Positions 42,885 to 50,782 of a stretch of 50,782 nt of DNA are shown one piece after another. Each line of letters begins with the position of its first letter. Positions within the stretch are counted from its first letter, which is position 1. Made by a program: the position numbers and the translations under genes. The stretch is from Caulobacter sp. UNC279MFTsu5.1 (GTDB lineage: Bacteria > Pseudomonadota > Alphaproteobacteria > Caulobacterales > Caulobacteraceae), in the NCBI RefSeq assembly GCF_900114015.1, contig NZ_FORN01000044.1:1-50782 (forward strand), given 5' to 3'. The notes under the pieces were generated by a model. It did not search any database and was not told the origin of the DNA. It saw only the letters and a list, made by a program, of their open reading frames with translations.

Positions 42885-45800
42885 ATGCGACGGGTTCTAT
42901 TGACGGGTTTCGCCTCGTTCGGGCTGCTGACGGCGGCTCACGCCGAGGACGGGCCCCGGGTCCAGGCGGTGCAGGTGGACGCCTCGCGGCCGGACTGGGA
43001 GAACCCGGCGGTGTTCGCGCGCGGCAAGCTGGCGGCCAGCGCCACCCACTTCCCGTTCGAGACGCGCGAAGCCGCCCTGGCCGGCGACATGACGAAGTCG
43101 GTCCGCTACCAGTCGCTGGACGGCCCGTGGTCGTTCAGCTTCTCGCCGTCGTCGGACGCCGTGCCGGTTGGGTTCGAGAAGCCCGACTATGACGTCTCGA
43201 GCTGGAAGACCATCAAGGTCCCGGCCATGTGGCAGGCCGAGGGCTACGACCAACCGCGCTACAACAACATCACCTATCCGTTCCCCGCCAACCGGCCGTT
43301 GATCCCCCACGCCACCAATCCGGTCGGCTCGTACCGCCGCACCTTCGAGATCCCGGCCGGCTGGAGCGGCCAGGACGTCATCCTGCACATCGGCGCGGCC
43401 GGCTCGGCCTACCAGGTGTGGGTCAACGGCCAGGAGGCCGGCTATGCCGAAGACTCCAAGCTGCCCAGCGAGTTCGACGTCACCCGCCTGCTGAAGCCCG
43501 GCCAGAAGAACATCGTCGCCATCCAGATCCACCGCTGGTCGGACGGCTCCTACCTGGAGGACCAGGACTTCTGGCGGGTCTCGGGCATCGAGCGCTCGGT
43601 CTATCTGAAAGCCGCCCCCAAGGCCCGGGCTAGCGACCTGTTCGTCCATGCCGGCCTGGACAAGGCCTATCGCGACGGGGTGCTATCGACGGATGTCGAG
43701 CTGACCAAGCGCGACCAGCCGGTCATCGTGCGCCTGAGCCTGCTGGACGGCGAGCGGACCGTCCTGACCCGCGAGGCCAAGGTCGCGGCCGGCGCGGCCA
43801 GGACCCGCACCCTGTCGGCCACCGTCCCGGGCGTGCGCCAGTGGACGGCCGAGACGCCCAATCTCTACACCCTGCTGGTCGAGGTGCTCGACACAAAGGG
43901 CCAGGTGATCCAGGCCACGCCCCAGCGCATCGGGTTCCGCACCGTCGAGATCAGGAACGGCCGGGTGGCGGTCAACGGCAAGCCGATCGTCATCCGCGGC
44001 GTCAATCGCCACGAGCATGACCCCGAGACCTTCCACGTCATCTCCGAAGCCTCGATGCGTCGCGACATCGAGCTGATGAAGCGCAACAACATCAACGCCG
44101 TGCGCACCTCGCACTATCCCAACGATCCGCTCTGGTACGCCCTGGCCGACGAATACGGCCTCTATGTCATGGACGAGGCCGACATCGAGAGCCACGCCTA
44201 CATGGACTACGCCAACAAGCATCCGGAGCTGCGGCCCAAGCTGCAGATCGGCTTCGACCCGGCCTGGGAGCAGGCCCATGTCAGCCGCGTGCTGAACATG
44301 GTCGAGCGCGACAAGAACCACCCGTCGGTGATCTTCTGGTCGCTGGGCAACGAGGCCGGCATCGGCCCCAACTTCGAGAAGGCCGCCGCCGCCGCCCGCA
44401 AGCGCGATCCGAGCCGCCTGATCTCGTACCTGGGCTGGGGCACGTTGGATTGGGAGCACGAGCCCAACGCCTTCGTCGACATCTATGCGCCGATGTACGA
44501 CGACATCGAGAAGATGGTCGACTGGGCCACCGATCCCAGCCGCACTCAGCCGATGATCCAGTGCGAATATTCGCACATGCAGGGCAATTCCGGCGGCAAC
44601 TTCAAGGACTACTGGGACACCATCTACCAGTACGACAAGCTGCAGGGCGGCTTCATCTGGGACTGGGTCGACCAGTCGATGTACCGCTACGCCAAGGACG
44701 GCCGCCGCTACTGGGGCGACGGCGGCGAGTACGGGCCCAACCCGGGCGGCGACGTCGAGTTCGGCGACGGCCTCAACCAGCCCGACCGCACGCCCAACCC
44801 GCACCTCTACGAGGTGCAGAAGGTGCTTTCGCCGATCCAGTTCGGGGCCTTCGATCCCGCGGCGGGCCGGGTCACGGTGACCAACCGCCACGACTTCCGC
44901 GACCTGTCGGGCTTCACCTTCGACTGGACGCTGGAGGAGAACGGCGTGGCTGTCGCCTCGGGCGACCTGCCGCCCCTGACGACGGCCGCCCGCGCCAGCC
45001 AGACCATCGCCCTGCCGCTGCCGGCCCTGCCGCGCAAACCCGGTGCGGAGTACTTCGTCACCGTCCGCGCCAAGGCCAAGGACGGCGCCGTTCCGCTGAC
45101 CCCGGCCGGCTATGTCGTCGGCTGGGAGCAGTTCGCGCTCGCCGCCGCGCCGGCCCCGGCGGTCTCACGCGCGGGTCCAGTGTCGCTGGCCGAGACCGGC
45201 TCGGCGATCACCGCCTCGGCGGCCGGCGCCACCCTGACCATCGACAAGGCCACCGGCCTGGTCGATGGCTACGCCAAGGACGGCGTCGTTCTGGCCAAGG
45301 GCGGCCAGCCCAACTTCTTCCGCGCCGAGACCGACAACGACACCCTGAACGGCGTCGTCGCCCAGCAGCGGCCGTGGCAGGCGATGACCGACGCCCGGCA
45401 GGTGCGCGGCCTCACCGCGCGCAAGACCGATGGTGGGGTCGAGATCGTCGTCGACTACGCCCTGGGCGCCGGCGCGGCCCGCTTCGTGACCACCTACACC
45501 ATGGCCGGCGACGGCTCCGTCGCGGTGGCCGGGGAGTTGACGCCGCTGAAGGACGACCTGCCGCCGCCGGTGCGCGTGGGCCTGTGGTTCACCGCCCCGA
45601 CCAGCCTGAAGACCGTCGAGTGGTACGGCCGCGGGCCGCATGAAAGCTATGTCGACCGCTACACCTCGGCGCCGATCGGCCTGTGGCGCGGGGCGATCGC
45701 CGACCAGAACCACGACTACATGCGGCCCCAGGACACCGGCAACAAGGTCGACGTCCGCTGGATGGAGCTGAACGGCGACGGGCGGGGCCTGAGGGTCACG

Positions 45801-46097
45801 GGCGAAAAGCCGCTGATGATGACGGCCCTGGCCTTCCCCTACGAGGACCTCTATCGCCGCGCGCCGGGAGCCTGGAAGTCGACCGACATCGTCCCGCACG
45901 GCGAGGTCACCCTGCTGGTCGACTCGGCGCAATGGGGCGTGGGCGGCGACACGGCCTGGAACCATGTCGGCGTGCCGCACATGAAGTATCGCACCAGGCT
46001 GGAGCCGACCCGCGTCGCCTTCCGCCTGGAGCCGTTCAGCGGCGAGGGGACCCAGGCGGACAAGGCGCGGCCCGCGCGCGCGACCGAGGTCCAGTGA
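42885..46097 (+). CDS. Exported GH2 beta-galactosidase (LacZ type)
   Basis: 1070 residues. The ATG is chosen after GAAGAGG; the long upstream frame is rejected. Signal peptide RRVLLTGFASFGLLTAAHA. Five LacZ domains in order: jelly roll (YQSLDGPWSFSFSP, FWRVSGIERSVYL), immunoglobulin-like, TIM barrel (GVNRHEHDP, RTSHYPNDP), a second Ig-like, and the large C-terminal beta sandwich (EWYGRGPHESYVDR). Acid/base E490 in SLGNEAGIG and nucleophile E561 in IQCEYSHMQGNS. It would release galactose in the periplasm from oligosaccharides brought in by the TonB receptor. The length is standard for LacZ. Confidence 0.92.
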   Translation: MRRVLLTGFASFGLLTAAHAEDGPRVQAVQVDASRPDWENPAVFARGKLAASATHFPFETREAALAGDMTKSVRYQSLDGPWSFSFSPSSDAVPVGFEKPDYDVSSWKTIKVPAMWQAEGYDQPRYNNITYPFPANRPLIPHATNPVGSYRRTFEIPAGWSGQDVILHIGAAGSAYQVWVNGQEAGYAEDSKLPSEFDVTRLLKPGQKNIVAIQIHRWSDGSYLEDQDFWRVSGIERSVYLKAAPKARASDLFVHAGLDKAYRDGVLSTDVELTKRDQPVIVRLSLLDGERTVLTREAKVAAGAARTRTLSATVPGVRQWTAETPNLYTLLVEVLDTKGQVIQATPQRIGFRTVEIRNGRVAVNGKPIVIRGVNRHEHDPETFHVISEASMRRDIELMKRNNINAVRTSHYPNDPLWYALADEYGLYVMDEADIESHAYMDYANKHPELRPKLQIGFDPAWEQAHVSRVLNMVERDKNHPSVIFWSLGNEAGIGPNFEKAAAAARKRDPSRLISYLGWGTLDWEHEPNAFVDIYAPMYDDIEKMVDWATDPSRTQPMIQCEYSHMQGNSGGNFKDYWDTIYQYDKLQGGFIWDWVDQSMYRYAKDGRRYWGDGGEYGPNPGGDVEFGDGLNQPDRTPNPHLYEVQKVLSPIQFGAFDPAAGRVTVTNRHDFRDLSGFTFDWTLEENGVAVASGDLPPLTTAARASQTIALPLPALPRKPGAEYFVTVRAKAKDGAVPLTPAGYVVGWEQFALAAAPAPAVSRAGPVSLAETGSAITASAAGATLTIDKATGLVDGYAKDGVVLAKGGQPNFFRAETDNDTLNGVVAQQRPWQAMTDARQVRGLTARKTDGGVEIVVDYALGAGAARFVTTYTMAGDGSVAVAGELTPLKDDLPPPVRVGLWFTAPTSLKTVEWYGRGPHESYVDRYTSAPIGLWRGAIADQNHDYMRPQDTGNKVDVRWMELNGDGRGLRVTGEKPLMMTALAFPYEDLYRRAPGAWKSTDIVPHGEVTLLVDSAQWGVGGDTAWNHVGVPHMKYRTRLEPTRVAFRLEPFSGEGTQADKARPARATEVQ

Positions 46098-46156
46098 CCT
46101 TGGTTTCGTCGTAACCCGCCGCCTTCCGGCCTCCGCCACGGCACCGTCGGACCTGT

Positions 46157-46969
46157 TCAGCTTTCCGTGTAGCGGAGCAGAAGCCAGTCCCGTCCGGTGA
46201 GGAGCAGGGCCAGTTCATCGACGGCGGCCGGCGGCGCGCCCGCATAGAAGAGCGCGAGCTCCTCGGCGAGCGCCCGCGCCCTGTCTTCAGGCAGCGCCGT
46301 CTCGCGCCGGAACCCGAGCATGCGGGCGCCGATCCCGAACAGCGAGAGGCCGTACTCCGCCTCCAGCCGTCGGGCCAGGGCGTAGGCCTGCATCGGGTTG
46401 AGGTCGGCTTGAAAATAGCCGTTGGGAAAGGCCGCGATCGTCTGCGCGGCCGAAGCGACCGGCACGAACTGGAATAGGACGATCTTCTCCCGGGCGATCC
46501 GCAGGGCCGCCTCGGGGTCTGCGTTGATCGTGATCAGGTCGTTCGAGTCCCCGGGCGTTTCCCAGTCCAGCATTCCGAAAACCTGCTCGAGCCCGACATC
46601 GCGCGCGCGTTCGAGGAGGTTGGCCAGGCGGATGGGGAATTCGGCGGGCGTGCTGAGATAGCCCAGGTGTTCGCCGTTCTCGAACACGTCGGGGCCGAGT
46701 TCGGACAGGTCGTGGCCCCGGACCTCATCCAGCCCGTGGTGATCCACGCCATGCCCGGACGTGTAGGAAGCTTGTCCCAGGTCGTCCAGCGAGGCGAGGA
46801 CGCGCACGCGCGGACGGTCCCGTTGCAGGCGGGCGTGCAGGGCCAGCAGACTCGCGAACGAGGGCAGGTCGTGCGCCGCCAGGCCATCGCACAGCAACGG
46901 GCTGAAGGTCCGGGGCCTGGCCTCGGTGAACGAGACAAGCTTCGGCGGCTTGCGGGGGAATCCGAACAT
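46157..46969 (-). CDS. Hypothetical protein, no family recognised
   Basis: 270 residues from the ATG at MFGFPRKPPKL; an ATG 21 bp upstream is possible. No signal peptide or membrane helix, so cytosolic. Mixed alpha/beta composition with acidic patches; LGYLSTPAEFPIRLANLLERARDVG and DSNDLITINADPEAALRIAR look like a compact globular fold, and QADLNPMQAYALARRLEAEYGLSLFGIGARMLGF could be helical. It is convergent with the GH2 gene (59 bp between stops) and divergent from the second TonB receptor. The intact length, codon use like its neighbours and clear ends suggest a real gene. Confidence 0.7.
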   Translation of the reverse strand: MFGFPRKPPKLVSFTEARPRTFSPLLCDGLAAHDLPSFASLLALHARLQRDRPRVRVLASLDDLGQASYTSGHGVDHHGLDEVRGHDLSELGPDVFENGEHLGYLSTPAEFPIRLANLLERARDVGLEQVFGMLDWETPGDSNDLITINADPEAALRIAREKIVLFQFVPVASAAQTIAAFPNGYFQADLNPMQAYALARRLEAEYGLSLFGIGARMLGFRRETALPEDRARALAEELALFYAGAPPAAVDELALLLTGRDWLLLRYTES

Positions 46970-47052
46970 GGGGGCATGACGGCAGCGCATCCCTGGTTGT
47001 CAAGCATCGCGCGGGAGCCCCGCTGCAGCCCTCCGGTTGCGCATCCGTACGA

Positions 47053-47098
47053 TGTTATGTGTATATCGTATAAGATATTTGACATAAATAATATTATC
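47053..47098. promoter_or_regulatory. AT-rich promoter segment upstream of second TonB receptor
   Basis: About 46 bases of unusually AT-rich sequence in a GC-rich region, with an 11-base inverted repeat TATA-TCG-TATA at 47063-47073. It is divergently placed between the hypothetical gene and the receptor, about 60-100 bp before the receptor ATG. TTGACA occurs at 47079-47084, but no -10 box is found at correct spacing. Confidence 0.5.
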
Positions 47099-47157
47099 AG
47101 CCTTCCTGCGGGCGCAGCGCGTCTATCGGAGGCGCGATCGTTTCGGAGGGGTTTTCC

Positions 47158-50100
47158 ATGCGCAGCAGACTCGCGCGCCTTGATCTCCTGGCGGGAGCCG
47201 CGGCCGTCGCGGTCCTGTCAGTCGTGGCCGGGGCTCCGGCCGCTTTCGCCCAGGAGGTCGCCACGGCGGACGAGCCGGCGACGCTTGACGCGGTGGTGGT
47301 GACCGGATCGCGGATCAAGCGGCCCAATCTGGTTTCGGCCAGCCCGATGACCGTCGTGGGCGACGACGAGATCAAGTACCAGGGCGCCACCTCGATCGAG
47401 AGCGTGCTCAACCGCCTGCCGCAGTTCACCGCCGACTCCAACGAGAACGGTTCCAACGGCTCGGACGGCACGGCGCGGGTCAACCTGCGCAACATGGGGG
47501 CCAGCCGGGTTCTGGTGCTGGTCGACGGCCAGCGGATGCTGCCGACCGAGACCGCCGACGTGAACTTCATCCCCAGCGCCCTGGTCGACCGGGTGGACGT
47601 GGTGACGGGCGGCGCCTCGGCCGTCTACGGGTCCGACGCGGTGTCCGGCGTGGTCAACTTCATCCTCAAGAAGGATCTCAACGGCGTGCGGCTGGACGCC
47701 CAGTACGGCATCGCCCAGCACAGGAACGACAACGATTATCCCCGGTCGCTGATCACCGCGGCGGGCTACAAGCTGCCCGAGCGCTCGGTCACCGACGGGG
47801 CGCGGGCTGACGTCAACCTGGCCTTCGGCATGAACGCGCCGGACGGCAAGGGCAACGTCACCTTCTATGTCGGCTATCGCGAACTCAAGCCGGTCACCCA
47901 GAACACCCGCGACTATTCGGCCTGCGGCCTCAACCTGGCCGGAGACCGGAACAACGCTCTGGTCTGCGGCGGCTCCAGCAACAACGAATACGGCCTGTTC
48001 ACCCTGCTCAGCGGTCCCAACGCCGGCCAGACCCTGAACAACACCAAGGACGGCAACAAGACCTGGGTGCCGTACGACAGCTCGTTCCTCTACAACTACG
48101 CGCCCACCAACTACATCCAGCGCTCGGACAGCCGCTACACGGCCGGCGCCTTTGGGCACTACGAGATCAGCAAGGCCGCCGAGGTCTACGGCAGCTTCAT
48201 GTTCATGGACGACCACACCTTCTCGCAGGCGGCCCCGTCCGCCCTGTTCCAGGGGACGACGTTCAAGATCAACTGCAACAACCCGCTGATGTCGGCCTCC
48301 CAGGCCGCGACCTTGTGCGGCTCGGCCGCGGGCACGGACGTCAACCAGGACACCTTCATCGGCTACCGGCTGACCGGACCCGGCAGCGCGCCCCGGCGCG
48401 ACGACCTGCGCCACACCGCCTACCGCATCAACTTCGGCTCGCGCGGGGAGATCGCGCCGGGCTGGAGCTACGACGCCGGCTTCCTCTATTCCCAGGTGGT
48501 GCTCGACGAGAGCTACAAGAACAACGTCGACAACGCCAAGGCCGCCAAGGCCTTGCAGGTGGTCAATGTCAACGGGACGCCGACCTGCAAGTCGGTGGTC
48601 GACGGCACCGATCCGAGCTGCGTGCCGATCGACGTGTTCAAGTACCAGGGCCTCAGCGCGGCGGCCTACAAGTACCTCTACGCCCCGACCTACACCCACG
48701 GCGTGCAGCGCGAGAAGGTGCTGAGCGCGACGGTGAACGGCGATCTGGGCCAGTACGGGGTCAAGAGCCCCTGGGCCAACGACGGCGTCGCCCTGGCCCT
48801 GGGCGTCGAGCATCGCCGCGAGGAGCTGAAGTTCGAGGCCGACGCCCTGGCCCAGGCGGCCGGCACCAAGGAGAACGCCGGCGCCTTCAGCGTCAGCGAG
48901 GTCTATGGCGAGGTCGACCTGCCCCTGGTTCAGGACGCGCCGTTCATCAAGAGCCTGTCGGTCAACGCCGGCTACCGGACCTCGAAGTACGACTACCTGG
49001 ACAACCGGGTTTCGACCTACAAGGTCGAGCTGCAATATGCGCCGACCTCGGACGTGCGGTTCCGCGCCAGCTACAACCGCGCGGTCCGGGCGGCCAACAT
49101 CAGCGAACTGTTCGCGGCCCAGTCGCTGGGCAACGTCTCCGCCGTGGACCCCTGCGCTGGGACGACGCCGACGGCGTCCGCCGCGGCCTGCGCCCTGACC
49201 GGCGTCACCGCCGCCCAGTACGGCAAGATCCCGGAGTGCCCGGCCGAGACCTGCGTCACCCAGGGCGGCGGCAATCCGGACCTGAAGCCGGAAGTGGCCG
49301 ACACCCGCACCGCCGGCGTCGTGCTGACCCCGCGCTTCCTGCCTGGCTTCTCGATGTCGCTCGACTATTTCGACATCTATGTCGACCAGTACATCGGCTC
49401 GGTCGACGCGCCGACCGTGATCAACCAGTGCGTCCAGACCAGCAATCCGTACTTCTGCAGCCTGTTCCACCGCGACCCGACCTCGGGCGTGCTGTTCGGC
49501 GATCGCGGCTACATCGTCGCCACCAACCAGAACACCGGCTTCCTGCAGACCTCCGGCCTGGACGTGACCGGCAACTATCGCTTCGACCTGTCGTCCCTGA
49601 CCAAGGGCGGCGACTGGGGCGAGCTCGACTTCAGCTTCGTGGGCACCTACCTCAACAGCCGCAAGATCGAGCAGCTGCCGGGCCTGGGCGCCTATAACTG
49701 CAAGGGCCTGTTCGGCCCGACCTGCGGCCAGCCCAACCCGGCCTGGCGCCACCAGCTGCGGACGACCTGGATGCTGCCGTGGATCCCGGCCACGGTCTCG
49801 GTCAACTGGCGCTATTTCGGGGCGACCAACCTGTCGAGCAACGACAGCAATCCATTCCTTCAGGGCGACTACGTCGAGATCAATCGCAAGATCAAGGCCT
49901 ACAGCTACATCGACCTGGCGGCGAACTGGAAGGTCCGCGAGCAGCTGTCGCTGCGGGCCGGCATGAACAACGCCTTCGACAAGGACCCGCCGGTGATCGC
50001 GGCCGGGCTGCTCAGCTCGTTCGGCAACGGCAACACCTATCCGGGCGTCTACGACCCGATGGGCCGGACGCTGTTCGTGGGCCTGACCATGGACTTCTAA
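47158..50100 (+). CDS. TonB-dependent receptor, second
   Basis: 980 residues. The ATG follows CGGAGGG with good spacing. Signal peptide RLDLLAGAAAVAVLSVV to about AFAQ. The plug has LDAVVVTGSRIKRPNLVSASPM, LVLVDGQRM, VDVVTGGASAVYGSDAVSGVVNFI; this SRI-x-R-x-N plug with G-x-x-x-A-x-Y-G-S-D belongs to the CirA/oar-like branch and differs from the first receptor. The barrel ends GRTLFVGLTMDF. Extracellular loops are Cys-rich in pairs (CGLNLAG, INQCVQTSNPYFCSLF, CKGLFGPTCG), suggesting disulfide-stabilised loops. Ligand unknown; this branch also takes peptides. A terminator follows. Confidence 0.93.
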   Translation: MRSRLARLDLLAGAAAVAVLSVVAGAPAAFAQEVATADEPATLDAVVVTGSRIKRPNLVSASPMTVVGDDEIKYQGATSIESVLNRLPQFTADSNENGSNGSDGTARVNLRNMGASRVLVLVDGQRMLPTETADVNFIPSALVDRVDVVTGGASAVYGSDAVSGVVNFILKKDLNGVRLDAQYGIAQHRNDNDYPRSLITAAGYKLPERSVTDGARADVNLAFGMNAPDGKGNVTFYVGYRELKPVTQNTRDYSACGLNLAGDRNNALVCGGSSNNEYGLFTLLSGPNAGQTLNNTKDGNKTWVPYDSSFLYNYAPTNYIQRSDSRYTAGAFGHYEISKAAEVYGSFMFMDDHTFSQAAPSALFQGTTFKINCNNPLMSASQAATLCGSAAGTDVNQDTFIGYRLTGPGSAPRRDDLRHTAYRINFGSRGEIAPGWSYDAGFLYSQVVLDESYKNNVDNAKAAKALQVVNVNGTPTCKSVVDGTDPSCVPIDVFKYQGLSAAAYKYLYAPTYTHGVQREKVLSATVNGDLGQYGVKSPWANDGVALALGVEHRREELKFEADALAQAAGTKENAGAFSVSEVYGEVDLPLVQDAPFIKSLSVNAGYRTSKYDYLDNRVSTYKVELQYAPTSDVRFRASYNRAVRAANISELFAAQSLGNVSAVDPCAGTTPTASAAACALTGVTAAQYGKIPECPAETCVTQGGGNPDLKPEVADTRTAGVVLTPRFLPGFSMSLDYFDIYVDQYIGSVDAPTVINQCVQTSNPYFCSLFHRDPTSGVLFGDRGYIVATNQNTGFLQTSGLDVTGNYRFDLSSLTKGGDWGELDFSFVGTYLNSRKIEQLPGLGAYNCKGLFGPTCGQPNPAWRHQLRTTWMLPWIPATVSVNWRYFGATNLSSNDSNPFLQGDYVEINRKIKAYSYIDLAANWKVREQLSLRAGMNNAFDKDPPVIAAGLLSSFGNGNTYPGVYDPMGRTLFVGLTMDF

Positions 50101-50172
50101 AGGCCACCCAACTTCCTCCGAGGGTCAGCGAAGCTCGCTGCCTCTCGGGGGCGGATCCCCTAGGTCAACTCA

Positions 50173-50208
50173 ACAGCCACCGCGCCCCCGGCCGGTGGCT
50201 GTCTTTCT
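50173..50208 (+). terminator. Intrinsic terminator after second TonB receptor
   Basis: ACAGCCACCG (50173-50182) pairs with CGGTGGCTGT (50193-50202), followed by CTTTCT. It lies 72 bp after the receptor stop codon. Confidence 0.85.
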
Positions 50209-50258
50209 ATGTCGAAGGGGGAGCGCTTGAGACGGCGCTCGGCAAGGCCATCCCAAAT

Positions 50259-50290
50259 CCGCTCATCCCGGCGAACGCCGGGACCCAGAT
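50259..50290. repeat. REP-like palindromic repeat, left copy
   Basis: A 32-base unit containing the internal palindrome CCCGGCGAACGCCGGG-type core; inverted copy at 50354-50385 with one mismatch. Units with the core TCATCCCGGCGAA...CGGGA are frequent intergenic repeats of alphaproteobacteria. Confidence 0.85.
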
Positions 50291-50353
50291 CCCGAAACGG
50301 AGCGGCTGATTGGAAAAGCTCGGAGCCCGGGGAACCCACTACGCCGCCATGCC

Positions 50354-50385
50354 ATCTGGATCCCGGCGTTCGCCGGGATGAGCGG
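50354..50385. repeat. REP-like palindromic repeat, right copy (inverted)
   Basis: Inverted partner of 50259-50290, 31 of 32 bases matching, 63 bp apart. Together they can form a long stem over the unique spacer. The rest of the window, 50386-50782, holds no gene I can support. Confidence 0.85.
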
Positions 50386-50782
50386 AGGTTTTGGAGGTTA
50401 TGCTCGGCGGATAGCGAACAGAGTTCAGCAATTTCAACGCCCTGAACTTTCTCGACCCCGATCTGTCCTCACCCTCTCAGACCGGCCGCATACTGGTCCC
50501 ACCTGAAGGCACGGGAAGGGCGTCCGGCCGGCGACCGAGCGGCTTTCAGGGGTGGACGAGCGGGAAGCGCCTCGCCGGTGGTCTTGAGTGACGCTTCGCG
50601 GCGGTCCAGGTCAGGTTCCTTGCAACACAGGACGAAGCCCGGCGGCGAAGGATCGGCGGACGCGGCAGGCCTGGGCTGAAATCGCCCAGGCGGTCCGGAA
50701 GGGTCGTCAACCTTCCGCCCGTCGGGGGCCTCCATCGGAGCGGGTTAAAAATCCGCGATCCGAAGGCTTCCGGATAACGGCT

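Noticed and set aside
47079..47084. TTGACA as -35 box for the second TonB receptor
   Set aside because: No -10 hexamer at 16-18 bp; the only TA-rich hexamer is too close.
47218..49752. 844-codon minus-strand frame opposite the second TonB receptor
   Set aside because: Antisense shadow with Val/Gly/Ala/Arg bias only.
50259..50385. CRISPR array
   Set aside because: Only two copies, in inverted orientation, with internal palindromes; REP-like repeats explain it. No CRISPR array or cas gene was seen anywhere in the window.
50469..50735. 88-codon minus-strand frame at the window end
   Set aside because: No recognisable family, biased composition and no clear ribosome site; a real gene cannot be excluded but is not supported.

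Overview
The window is high-GC alphaproteobacterial chromosome, almost certainly from a Caulobacter species or close relative. The diagnostic evidence is an essentially complete holdfast polysaccharide cluster (hfsA, B, C, D, E, F, G, H), a TonB-dependent receptor of the Caulobacter/Xanthomonas type, and short intergenic palindromic repeats in a dense GC-rich background.

Layout. (1) 0.2-8.1 kb is housekeeping: pyrBC' (aspartate transcarbamoylase plus a dihydroorotase-like partner that has lost its metal ligands), ruvX, gatC-gatA and gatB (amidotransferase for Gln/Asn-tRNA charging). The gaps hold palindromic elements, including a four-hairpin element at 208-324, an inverted-orientation pair at 2691 and 7936, and a frameshifted DUF559 nuclease-like gene bracketed by 47-bp inverted repeats. 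(2) 8.1-10.6 kb has small secreted proteins (one RcnB-like), a Nu-type glutathione transferase and a one-repeat Sel1-like protein. (3) 10.6-20.9 kb is the holdfast locus: hfsD is divergent from hfsABC, hfsEFGH runs towards hfsABC, and two non-hfs genes (DUF1304 membrane protein, nitrobindin-like protein) lie between the convergent arms. HfsE starts the lipid-linked unit, HfsG extends it, HfsH deacetylates it, HfsF flips it, HfsC polymerises it, and HfsA/B/D control length and export it. (4) A tRNA-Ser(GCU) at about 21 kb marks the switch to accessory DNA.

(5) 21.3-30.0 kb is a run of minus-strand detoxification/catabolic genes: Ohr peroxidase, Tat-exported epoxide hydrolase, cytochrome P460-like protein, two exported alpha/beta hydrolases and an MFS transporter. 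It is divergent from a 980-residue regulator with a winged helix, an NTPase domain and a long helical tail. (6) 30.1-36.4 kb is a two-component system (histidine kinase, Fis-type response regulator) divergent from a MacA-like adaptor, an ABC ATPase and a MacB/FtsX permease; an inverted repeat lies in the shared promoter. (7) 36.4-46.1 kb looks like a beta-galactan utilisation locus: GH30 hydrolase, TonB receptor preceded by a FadR/GntR-type operator, flavin-dependent tryptophan-halogenase-like protein, and exported GH2 beta-galactosidase. (8) 46.2-50.1 kb has an unrecognised cytosolic protein and a second, long TonB receptor. The last 0.7 kb has a terminator and an inverted repeat pair but no convincing gene.

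Functions are read from motifs and domain order only; no database search was run. Substrates of the TonB receptors, the halogenase and the hydrolase cluster are inferences from neighbourhood.
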